From Strigamia acuminata (Eukaryota; Arthropoda; Chilopoda; Geophilomorpha; Linotaeniidae): a stretch of 64,000 nucleotides of DNA. Location: assembly GCA_949358305.1 (NCBI GenBank), contig OX442324.1, positions 8,839,601 through 8,903,600 of the forward strand. The letters are read 5' to 3'. Made by a program: the position numbers and the translations under genes. The notes under the pieces are model-generated. The model was not told the DNA's origin and made no database searches. It worked only from the letters and a program-made list of their open reading frames with translations. This document shows positions 10,304-18,611 of the stretch, piece by piece; position 1 is the first letter of the stretch, and each line of letters starts with the position of its first letter.

Positions 10304-11109
10304 ATTGTGAGCAAGGGAGGGAGTTTGATTTTTCATTACGATCACAATGTCTGAACAAAAAAATAGTCGTGGCTTTCGGGCAGCGCGACGACATCAAAGG
10401 CTATCAACATACACCCACTAATGTTAATTTTTGCATCTAAATGCTTTATTTCGTTTCGTTTAGTTGGGCACAGACTGCTCAGCATCAACAACATGCAGGT
10501 GACCGGTCGCCAACTCGAAGACGGCCGTGACGCGATTGAAGTGATCGAAAACGAGGAGAATTATCCGCTAAGTATCAAATTCTGAAGACCGAAATTAAAC
10601 ATAAACCGGAAAATATTTTTCGCCAGCATTTTCCATTCGTAAGAAATTAATAAATTGTATTTTTGGAATTTTGTTATAATTTAAGTAATTTTTCGTTAAC
10701 AGATTGTACGGCTTTGCGTCGCAACTGAACCCAGAAGTGCAGTCGTCGGGAATCGAAGTTTTGGAAGCAGACACGTTCAAAGTTCATTGTTTTCAGATAT
10801 TAACTGGTTAGATTTGATCCCAAATTTGTATTTTATTTCTTTCTTTCGCTTTTTTATTTCAGGAATTAGATTTATCGTCGTTACCGATCCGAAACAAATG
10901 GGTATAGACGTTCTTTTGAAGCGGATATACGAAATATATGTGGATTTTGCACTTAAAAATCCATTTTATTCTCTGGAAATGCCAATTAGGTAACGAAAAT
11001 TTAAAAAATATATATTTTACAAGAAAAAACAAAAATATGTAAATAAATAAATTAATAAATATGTCGTTTTAGGTGCGAATTGTTTGATAAAAACAAGCGG
11101 AAAAACTAG
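10304..11109 (+). pseudogene. TRAPPC4: TRAPPC4 (synbindin) pseudogene with introns
   Basis: Five exon-like blocks match the TRAPP complex subunit 4, which acts in ER-Golgi vesicle tethering. Block 1 (to 10399) holds VSKGGSLIFHYD and AFGQRDDIK; block 2 (10464-10638) holds VGHRLLSINNMQV and NYPLSIKF; block 3 (10703-10806) [20 protein letters not shown]; block 4 (10863-10989) [10 protein letters not shown] and [15 protein letters not shown]; block 5 (11073-11109) RCELFDKN. Introns are 56-83 nt with GT-AG ends, except the first, which now begins GC. Lesions: no in-phase start, a deletion of roughly 25-30 codons with stops between the two parts of block 1, a TGA at 10583-10585 where Gly is expected, and an early stop about 14 codons short of the usual C-terminus. 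Retained introns mean it arose by DNA duplication, not retrocopying. Confidence 0.9.
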
Positions 11110-11389
11110 TAAACATTGCGTTATAATATTGTGGAATGCTCGATTAATTGGTTAAGAATATATAAATGATTTGTAATTAATATAAAAAATATATTAAAAC
11201 ATTAATAACACACTTTGAATTCATCCTTTTATTTACAAGGCACGTTTCTAATGTATGAAATTATCGAAAGACGACTTAAGACGTCAATCCGGTTGACCGT
11301 ATGCATGTTATCCTGCAAATTACACCTGCCTTCAAACTAGCGTGAAGTGAAGTGAAGTAAAGTCTGCTCGACAGCACCAATTCATTTTA

Positions 11390-11570
11390 GGTGTAGAAAT
11401 GCATTTTTACTTGCAAAAACACATTTTTAACCTGCAAAATTGCATTACTTTAAAAAAAAATTTTATATTAACAGCAAAAATGCATTTTTACATGCACAAA
11501 TGCATATTTAACCTGCCAAAATTGATATCAAGGAAAAAAGTGTAAAGTTATACAATTATACACTTAAAAG
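11390..11570. repeat. Degenerate tandem repeat of gcatttttac-ttgcaaaa type
   Basis: Several imperfect copies of an approximately 30-bp unit reading tgcatttttacttgcaaaaa/cacatttttaacctgc. Non-coding. Confidence 0.7.
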
Positions 11571-11594
11571 TGATTTATCAATGCCGAAAATGTG

Positions 11595-11850
11595 ATTTTT
11601 CCTATTTTCCTATTTGCTAAAATACAATTCAAAATTTTTGACTGTCAATTCAAATTTACAGAAAATTAATTCAAATTTACAGAAAATCAATTCAAATTTA
11701 CAGAAATTCAATTTAAATTTATTGGAATTATACTCAAGTTTATTAAAATTCAATGCAATTTTGTTGTTAATAGAAGAACCCAATGTATATAGAATGATAA
11801 ACATTAAAAAAAATCATCGACAACTGATTACTGGACCGGACAGTGGCGAC
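11595..11850. repeat. Right arm of the dispersed inverted repeat
   Basis: Reverse complement of 6395-6660, with three tandem 20-bp units (aattcaaatttacagaaaat) instead of five and the same outer flank (gaacccaatgtatata; ctgattactgg). Confidence 0.9.
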
Positions 11851-11949
11851 ATCAGCGGGAAATTTCTAAACTAATTTTGTAAACAACAGGGACATGGTGG
11901 AGAAGCCAACAGAGGAGAATGGAAAGGAGGAAATACAAGACAAAAAAAA

Positions 11950-12125
11950 TTAATGAAAAAACAAATTTTGTCAATTGTTTTATGAAAGTGGAATTGTGTT
12001 TCTAAGAATAAACTACTACAACTATTTATTATTATTTTATTATTTAATTGAACTTTTAAATGGAATTGCAAAATTCACAGACATGTGAGTTACATGACTA
12101 ATAAGGTCTGACTAAACTTGGTCTT
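11950..12125 (-). repeat. Dispersed repeat R1, copy 3
   Basis: Minus-strand copy of the right half of R1; shares ttttatgaaagtggaattgt, acagacatgtgagttacatg and actaataaggtctga with copy 4 at 14940-15140. Confidence 0.85.
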
Positions 12126-12323
12126 ATTTCTGATACGTGCTTGCACGTCAGGTTAAGGAGTAAAAAAATCAGTAATGCAAAAAATCGATTTAATAATTTA
12201 TTTATTGTAATCTCAATTAGTTATCCACGATTTAAACAGAGGTTTACGTTTATAACACTGGAGAAACATAACACAGAAGCTACTCGTATTTTGGATTTAC
12301 ACTTGGAAACACATACTATTCTT

Positions 12324-12797
12324 CTATTGTTCCTGCCCCCACAGATAGTCTTCTTCTTCCTCCTCCAAGGCTAGCTCATAGGCGGCCAGAGCATCGTCTT
12401 GCTCGATCTGGATCCGCTCTTCCTCTTGTCGGTGCTCCTGCCTCCTCCGCTCTACTGCTATCGTTTCACGTGGGTTTGACAGAGCCACTTCAGCGATGAT
12501 TCTACCCGGTCTTGGGGTCGGGCCATATCTACCAACTGCTCGGCCCCGTCCAATGGCCCAGTCTCGTTCCTCAGGCGCCACCCGCACTCCTCGGGGCACC
12601 ATTTCGTAATGAACAGACCTTACTCCTTCGTCCGACACAGAAATTTTAAATTGATTCAACGGTATGTCTCTCGGGGTTCCTATTTGAGCTCTCTTTTCCT
12701 CTTCCGTCGATTGGTAATATTCCTGCAGTCTTGCCACAAATTGGGTGCACAGAGTTAAAAAGGACGAAGCAAACTCGAGTATAATCAAGGCCAGCAT
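12324..12797 (-). CDS. Uncharacterised 157-residue ORF
   Basis: Open frame beginning MLALIILEFASSFLTLCTQF, a hydrophobic stretch that could be a signal peptide or membrane anchor. A charged region follows, and then a strongly acidic end (LALEEEEEDYLWGQEQ). The middle is Arg-, Pro- and Gly-rich. GC content is higher than the surrounding DNA. I recognise no family; a real gene, a gene fragment or a retroelement accessory frame are all possible. Confidence 0.45.
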   Translation of the reverse strand: MLALIILEFASSFLTLCTQFVARLQEYYQSTEEEKRAQIGTPRDIPLNQFKISVSDEGVRSVHYEMVPRGVRVAPEERDWAIGRGRAVGRYGPTPRPGRIIAEVALSNPRETIAVERRRQEHRQEEERIQIEQDDALAAYELALEEEEEDYLWGQEQ

Positions 12798-12899
12798 CGT
12801 GAATGTTAAGTGTTTAGCCGTCGCTTCTAATTCAATGCAAAAGAAAACGTCAGACTTTTTAATACGCTATCTAGGATTTGTGTAAAATTATTCAACGTA

Positions 12900-13052
12900 T
12901 CTATACTCTTTCCACACTCAAGGTTGACCCTGGAAGCTGGGCTCCCATTGGCCTACTTAGAACTGCAATGTAACTATATTGCATTGCATTTCTAAGTAGG
13001 CCAATGGGAGCCCAGCTTCCAGGGTCAACCTTGAGTGTGGAAAGAGTATAAT
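12900..13052. mobile_element. Perfect 61-bp hairpin MITE, Tc1/mariner-like
   Basis: Arms 12902-12962 and 12990-13050 are perfect reverse complements with a 27-bp centre that itself holds tgcaatg/cattgca. The outermost bases are TA on both sides, so the element can be read as TACTCTTTCC termini flanked by a TA target duplication, as for Tc1/mariner MITEs. Arm identity implies recent insertion. Confidence 0.85.
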
Positions 13053-13105
13053 TGTTTTCCTCTTCCTGCTGACTTTTCCTGTAAATACGTGTTGAAATTA
13101 GTTTG

Positions 13106-13223
13106 AATTAGTTAAGGGGTCGGCAACCTGCGGTTTAAAAATTTGGTAAATTGTAACTTTTGGTTCTTCCGTCTCAAAGGGTTGGCTCTTCCGTCTCAAA
13201 GGTTGCCGACCCCTGAATTAGTT
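13106..13223. mobile_element. Short hAT-type MITE with 8-bp TSD
   Basis: The 8-bp duplication aattagtt (13106-13113 and 13216-13223) flanks a 102-bp element. Its ends are aaggggtcggcaacc and ggttgccgacccctg, i.e. the hAT terminal repeat CAGGGGTCGGCAACC with one change. Inside, ggttcttccgtctcaaag is tandemly duplicated with slight variation. It is too short to code for a transposase. Confidence 0.88.
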
Positions 13224-14045
13224 TAAAGATTTAAGTACTTTTCACTTTGAATGTAGATAGTGATAATTTTTACAGAAAGTGTGTTAGTTAGAAAAAAACA
13301 GAAGAAAACAAATCATCATCATGCTTAGTTTCATTCCCCCTTCATAAATACCAATTACATTGATTAAATTAATCCAACAAATGCATCAATGTCAATTTTA
13401 CATCGAAGCGACGCAAAGAAACACCAACTACTAGTAATCTTGGACCAAATCAGTAAAACACACTACACGTGTTTCTTACCAACTCCTAATGTTTAATTCA
13501 ACTTTTCGCATTTCTCTTCGAATCTAAAAGATTAAAATTCGGTTAGCAACTTACTCGAATTTTAATAAGTTTATCATATGTTAAACAAGATTCGTCCCAA
13601 ATGAAAACAGACAAGGGCTTGTCTTGAAAGACTCTGGGTCCCACACATCAACGGCCCTCAAAACCAAACAAAAAAAATATTTTTCCGGGCCCTTAGACGC
13701 GTGGGGCCTTGGATACTGCCCAATCTGATAACAGTTTAGACTTAATCTTTGCAATTCGGAAAAAAAAATTTTGGAGTCAAGGGTTTATGTGTGTGAAAAA
13801 AAACGGGGTGCTAAAAAAGATTTTGTTCTGAAAAAAACGAAGAGAGAAATGAGATGTCCTATAAGCCTAACTATCCCAATTTTAATTCAAGTAAATACAA
13901 ATTTTACATCACATTTACTTACATTATAATTTAGAAAACATGAAATTACAAGCAGAAATTTTAATAATACATTACGTAAAATATATAAAATATATATATA
14001 TATAAATACATAAAAGAGGAAATGCAGGACAGGACATTTAGGTTG
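13224..14045. other. AT-rich intergenic, nothing recognised
   Basis: Poly-A tracts and an (at)n run near 13980-14005. No open frame or repeat match to the rest of the window. Confidence 0.5.
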
Positions 14046-14522
14046 TTAATGTGAGGAAACAGATGGATTCGCCTTGTAAAAACGTTCTAGCGCAAATATG
14101 GCTGCCGTCAATTTATCTCTAGCAGCGCTAATATCGTCCAATAAGGCCATCGGGAAGTAAGGTTCCAAACACAGTTGTGTGGCTACACTGTGATTGAGTG
14201 GTGTTGCTGCATCCTGTTGACTGCCTGTTGAACTTGTCAGTTGTTCAGCATTAGGATTCGTAATTGTGGGGGTCTGTGTTGACGGGGAGTAGAATTCTTT
14301 CTCGAACTTCCTCAAAACTGCTTCAATAATCGAGTCAATGCTACTGTCTGACATATTACTGTATGGATTGGATTCAAAATATTTTTGCCATAAACAAAAA
14401 AGATGAAGATCACAATCTTTGATTCCGCATGGGTTATTGGGTGTATCGTTATTGCCCTGGTGAAGCTGGGTATCGCCTAAGATGCACGTGTGCTGAGAAT
14501 TATCTGTCGTCATGTTCTGCAT
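14046..14522 (-). CDS. Uncharacterised 158-residue ORF
   Basis: Open frame from MQNMTTDNSQHTCILG to NPSVSSH. Its central part is Ser/Thr/Asn/Gln-rich and probably disordered. The C-terminal stretch DDISAARDKLTAAIFALERF is likely helical. No recognisable domain. Codon use is AT-rich like the low-copy island. Could be a single-exon gene or the terminal exon of a longer one. Confidence 0.45.
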   Translation of the reverse strand: MQNMTTDNSQHTCILGDTQLHQGNNDTPNNPCGIKDCDLHLFCLWQKYFESNPYSNMSDSSIDSIIEAVLRKFEKEFYSPSTQTPTITNPNAEQLTSSTGSQQDAATPLNHSVATQLCLEPYFPMALLDDISAARDKLTAAIFALERFYKANPSVSSH

Positions 14523-14589
14523 TTAGGAAACGTTCAGAAGAGGTGAAATAATGTTGAGCTATATATATATTACAGTTTGTTGCTTTGTG

Positions 14590-14660
14590 AATCATGGATT
14601 CATCCATGAATCATGGATGAATCATGGATGAATCATGGATGAATCCATGATTCACATGGA
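14590..14660. repeat. Tandem and palindromic atcatggatga repeat
   Basis: Four or so units of gaatcatggat; the array is flanked by the inverted pair atggattcatccatgaatc/ gattcacatgg, so it can fold into a hairpin. Confidence 0.85.
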
Positions 14661-14869
14661 TTGAAGCTCCCATTTCATCATTTGTTCACTTTTTAAATTA
14701 GAGAGCAGTTGTTTATTTAAAATAAAAATGAGGTCAATTAAATGTGTGTTCCATCAAATTAGATTTTTACCCATCCATTTAATTTATTTTATTATCAAAT
14801 ACATTTTACAATAGTATTATGAAACGCATTATTCAATTGTATTAAGAAATGCCAACTATTTGTCAGTGA

Positions 14870-15140
14870 TATTAAGAAATGCTAATTTCCCTTTTTCAAT
14901 TTAAATAAAAAAGGAAATATTAAATTAACAATTTATATTTTCCCATTTCTATTATCCTTATTTGTCAATTGTTTTATGAAAGTGGAATTGTGTTTCTAAG
15001 AATAAACTACTACAACTATTTATTGCTTTATTATTTAATTGCATTTTTAAACAAAATTGCAAAATTCACAGACATGTGAGTTACATGACTAATAAGGTCT
15101 GATTAAACTTGGTCTTATTTCTGACAATTCACCTTCAATT
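14870..15140 (-). repeat. Dispersed repeat R1, copy 4
   Basis: Minus-strand copy closely matching copy 3 over about 170 bp and also carrying the ctaatttccctttttcaatt tail shared with copy 2 and the 301-residue ORF end. Confidence 0.85.
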
Positions 15141-15780
15141 CACCTTTTTTTTATTTTCTACATTATTATGTGTGGCTCTGGAGAACTACACATAACAATT
15201 CTTTAGTTTTAAAATGTCAAGTGACCTTCAGGGCCTTTCGTGAGACAAGTGAAGAAAACCTTCGCACGTCATTGTAAACATGTTTTCTCTCTCTGAAAGC
15301 TAACATAAAACATATTAAACAGAGTTTTTAAGTCTGAAATCGCACCACTTTGAGAGCTTTTCCGCTCTGTGATTTAGTTTATGTTATGTTTTAAGATTGT
15401 TATTGCATTACATTTGTCTTATATGTTTTATTAAAATTGAAGCAAAATCCAGTTAAATGTTTAAAATGTTCACGTAAAAATTCGAAATTGTATCTTTTTT
15501 TATAAATAAATAAATTACTAATATTCATTTTCTATTTTTATTAAAGCATTTAATCCTTTTCAGAGTCTCTGTTGTACAGATAAAGATTTTTGCAGAGTTT
15601 GGAGAAAACATACAGCAAAACTGCACTTAAAATTGAAGAAGTAAACTGGAGTTTATTAAAATTGTATTTTAATTTGTACTTTTACAAATTTTAGTTTTAT
15701 AGACAGGAAATGATTTTGTTTTTTGTTTTAAAAATAAACTTAAACACAAAATGTTTAATTTTTTAATGCAGCTGTACTAT
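15141..15780. other. AT-rich intergenic, nothing recognised
   Basis: No significant open frame; directly downstream of the Nup98/RING gene on its strand, so it may contain that transcript's 3' end. Confidence 0.5.
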
Positions 15781-15781
15781 T

Positions 15782-16850
15782 TTACATGAAAATGCGGAGA
15801 GTAGAGGTGACACCATGCCTGCAGGAGGGGCACTGTGGAGTTGCTTGCGCACGGCGGGCATCGTCTAACACACGGGCGCTGCAAGTAGCGCAGAAATAAG
15901 CGTGCAAACAAGGTAGCATCAGTGTGTTTCTGTCCTGAACAAGACAGACTATACACTTAGCCTGTACCTCCTTCTTCGCATCCACTACATTCGAAGATCT
16001 TGGATTAAACCCCCCCGGAAGTGCTGCTGGTGGTTCCAGACGGCGCTCCAAAGCTGGTGTTTGGCTTCAAACGGAAGGGATTAGTCGTGTTGGTCAGATT
16101 GGCGGACCGAAACACCTTCGGGGCTGTCGTGGTGGCTCTAAATCCAGTTTTATTCCCTAAAATACCCGGTTGATTTTGAGTCGTGAATGGCATCGTTCCG
16201 AGCATGCTCGAGAGAAACCAGTCCGGCGCCGGTTGATTTGTTGTCGTTCCAAACATCGATTTATTCTGATTCGCAAGTGTACTTCCAAAATTATTCGCGC
16301 CACCTGCGGGATAATTGAAATTAAAACTCGACTCGGCCGTAGACAGGAAGGGTGTACCGAACGTCAGGGGTTTCGCCGCACCAAAAGGTGTGTTATTTTG
16401 CTGCTGCATCGGTTGCCCGAAGATGGACGTAGTATTCGCCATCACATCAAAAGGATTCGTGGACCAACATAAAGGTTCATTCTGATTTTGAAACAAGCCG
16501 GTTGTCGGAGTGGTTGTACTGCTACAAAAAAACGACGGTTGCGCCGCACCGAAACCCCCAAAAGTCCCCGGTTGAGGTCCCTTCCGATTACTCTGATAAT
16601 CTTCCAGCATTAGTTCCTCCAAGCTCTTCGTTTCGTATTCCTTCATGACCGTTATGCATTGATGCCTTATGTTAATCGTCGCGTTTATGCCGTTCTTCAT
16701 CAATGTATCGATTCCATCCACTGCATTAAACTTGATCGTGGTCCCGTTTGTATCGGTCGCCGAGCAAAATGGCGCGTTCTCGAACCCGAACCCGAATGGC
16801 GTCGATTGAAAACTGTTGGTGTCGCCGAAAGGATTGTTATATCCGGCCAT
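15782..16850 (-). CDS. Nup98-GLEBS / C-terminal RING chimera, split by one base in a G7 run
   Basis: From the ATG at 16850 (MAGYNNPFGD) the frame encodes a shortened Nup98 N-terminus. Residues near 38-95 are an excellent GLEBS motif (HQCITVMKEYETKSLEEL, LEDYQSNRKGPQ), the Rae1/Gle2-binding site. Before it only about 35 residues of FG region remain. After it comes about 185 residues of FG-like sequence in which many FG dipeptides are lost (FCS, LFQN, PLCW, PFRL). The frame stops just after a run of seven G (16016-16010 on the minus strand). Dropping one G continues it into a C3HC4 RING: CIVC, LPCLHAYFCATC, CPSC, ending STLRIFM, like the C-terminal RING of IAP proteins. No introns are evident. 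Either the run is an assembly error and this is one gene, or it is a broken gene. Confidence 0.75.
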
Positions 16851-17106
16851 TTTTACTGGTTCGTCGGTGCAAAATCCCACCAGTGACAATATGTAAAAGT
16901 GCGAAAAATTATTATTGAATTTCGTCACCGTTTAATTGCATTAATACCAAGTAACAAATACCCATCAAATTTTAAATCGTAAACCATCTATGTAATTTAT
17001 TTGGAACAATAATAATATTATTTTCTGAATAATATTTGTCTTAAAATGATCAAATGTCATACAGTAAGTGATGATAATTTGATTTGATTTTGCTGCCTAA
17101 GTCGAA

Positions 17107-17136
17107 AGTATGTTGTATTAATTAATACAACATACT
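17107..17136. repeat. Perfect 30-bp palindrome
   Basis: agtatgttgtattaa followed by its exact reverse complement. No loop. Possibly a remnant of a miniature inverted-repeat element. Confidence 0.85.
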
Positions 17137-17224
17137 CCATTGGAAGAATTTATGCAAGATACAATTTCATTTTTCTTTTAATAACTGAAAGAATTTTCAA
17201 ATAACAAAAATTTTAATTATACAG

Positions 17225-17500
17225 GGTGAACAAAAAGTCTGTATCTTTACTTAATATTTCTGAAAGTGCTGACAATGCATCTAATCTAATGATGGCAAAG
17301 TACTAAAGTTGGGTGGGGCAATCTTTTGGTGACCCGAAATTTGACCTTGAGATGTTCCTTCAAGGTCATTGGGAAATTATCTCAGAAACCAATAGAGATA
17401 AACAGAAATTTCCAATTGTAAACTTGTAGAACAACATTTGTTTAGTCTAAAAATGACTAATTCTCAAATCTTTTGTACTAAAATTTTTTTAAAAAATCGC
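17225..17500. other. Possible DNA-transposon end before the assembly gap
   Basis: The segment starting acagggtgaacaaaaagtct resembles termini of arthropod DNA elements that begin cagggtg, but the other end is not visible, so the class is unknown. No copia sequence is present, although Copia-B resumes on the far side of the gap. Confidence 0.3.
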
Positions 17501-17700
17501 NNNNNNNNNNNNNNNNNNNNNNNNNNNNNNNNNNNNNNNNNNNNNNNNNNNNNNNNNNNNNNNNNNNNNNNNNNNNNNNNNNNNNNNNNNNNNNNNNNNN
17601 NNNNNNNNNNNNNNNNNNNNNNNNNNNNNNNNNNNNNNNNNNNNNNNNNNNNNNNNNNNNNNNNNNNNNNNNNNNNNNNNNNNNNNNNNNNNNNNNNNNN
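17501..17700. other. Assembly gap (200 N)
   Basis: A run of exactly 200 N, the size used for gaps of unknown length. Copia-B integrase is cut at its right edge. Confidence 0.99.
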
Positions 17701-18258
17701 AGGACTTCTATTCTTGATGTAAGCGAAAGTTACAGCGAGCTCTGCCCATAAACCGGCCGGAAGTTTGGTTTCTTCATGAATCGCGCGGATGTTGTCAGCC
17801 ATCGTTCTATTAATGCGCTCGGCCGTCCCGTTCATCTGTGGGCTTGATGGGTTCGTTTGCTGCCCTTGGATCCTTTTGTCCTTCAAATAGCGCTCGAATT
17901 CGTTGGACAAGAATTCGCCGCCACGATCTGTGCGAATGGCTTTGATCGTTGTATTCGCAACCCGTTCGACTCTAGCGGCAAAGTCTTTAAAGCATTCGAA
18001 GACTTGGGATTTCTGCGCTAATGGGGTGATCCAAGTATATCTGGTGGCGTCATCGATGATTGTTAGAACATAACGAGCTCCACCGAAAGATGTTGCAGGA
18101 GCCGGGCCCCACACGTCCATGTGCAGGAGGTCGAGTGCTTTGGTAGTACTCGGGTGAAGGTCCGGTTTGTGGGAAATCTTAATCGATTTTGCAAGACGGC
18201 AGTCATTGCAAGCGAGTTCTTGTTTTACTTCTCCCGGTTCCATTCCGTATACTTGGTC
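17701..18258 (-). pseudogene. Copia-B integrase fragment
   Basis: Continuation of Copia-B pol after the G1 insertion. It contains the zinc-binding end (LACNDCRLAKSIKISHKPD), the first catalytic Asp in LLHMDVWGPAP, the second in IRTDRGGEFLSNEF, and the Glu in MNGTAERINRTMADN. It is truncated by the gap after AYIKNRSP. The reading frame is clean, so the element was young when hit. Confidence 0.9.
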
Positions 18259-18263
18259 GTTAT

Positions 18264-18582
18264 TGTTGAATAGTGTTGCAAACTTCTGCAAATAGTGACA
18301 AATGTAGTGGATTGGAAAAACACATCAGGTGAAAGAATAAGACATCATGTTAACAGGTGAGAACCAAAACATCAAGTGAGCTTTATTGATTGGTCACATG
18401 ACCTCTTTGCAATAAGAGCCACCTGTAGGCAGCATACAAACACTGTATGTAAACAAACACTGCGATTACTCGCATTGGCCAAATACAAGCAATAACACCG
18501 GGTTACATGATAATACGAAAAGATATACATATGTACATGTGGTAAATAGTAATTGCTTATTAATATACGCCATATCTTAACA
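18264..18582 (-). repeat. Copia-G1 3' LTR
   Basis: Begins TGTTAAGATATGGCG at 18582 and ends CACTATTCAACA at 18264; 319 bp, same as the 5' copy. Confidence 0.96.
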
Positions 18583-18611
18583 TTCGGCCCCCCGTATTAT
18601 CTTCTTTCTCA

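Noticed and set aside
10583-10585. TGA as selenocysteine or recoding in TRAPPC4
   Set aside because: The locus also lacks a start and part of exon 1, so simple pseudogenisation explains it.
11614-11874. Asn/Leu/Lys-repeat protein
   Set aside because: The frame is a by-product of the 20-bp tandem repeat; the same happens at 6465-6716.
13114-13215. Helitron end
   Set aside because: An 8-bp TSD and hAT-type inverted termini are present, which Helitrons lack.
16010-16016. Programmed frameshift at the G7 run
   Set aside because: Possible, but a homopolymer length error is simpler; recorded as a question, not a claim.
17438-17722. Open frames running through the N gap
   Set aside because: The residues are undefined and the frames are artefacts of the gap.
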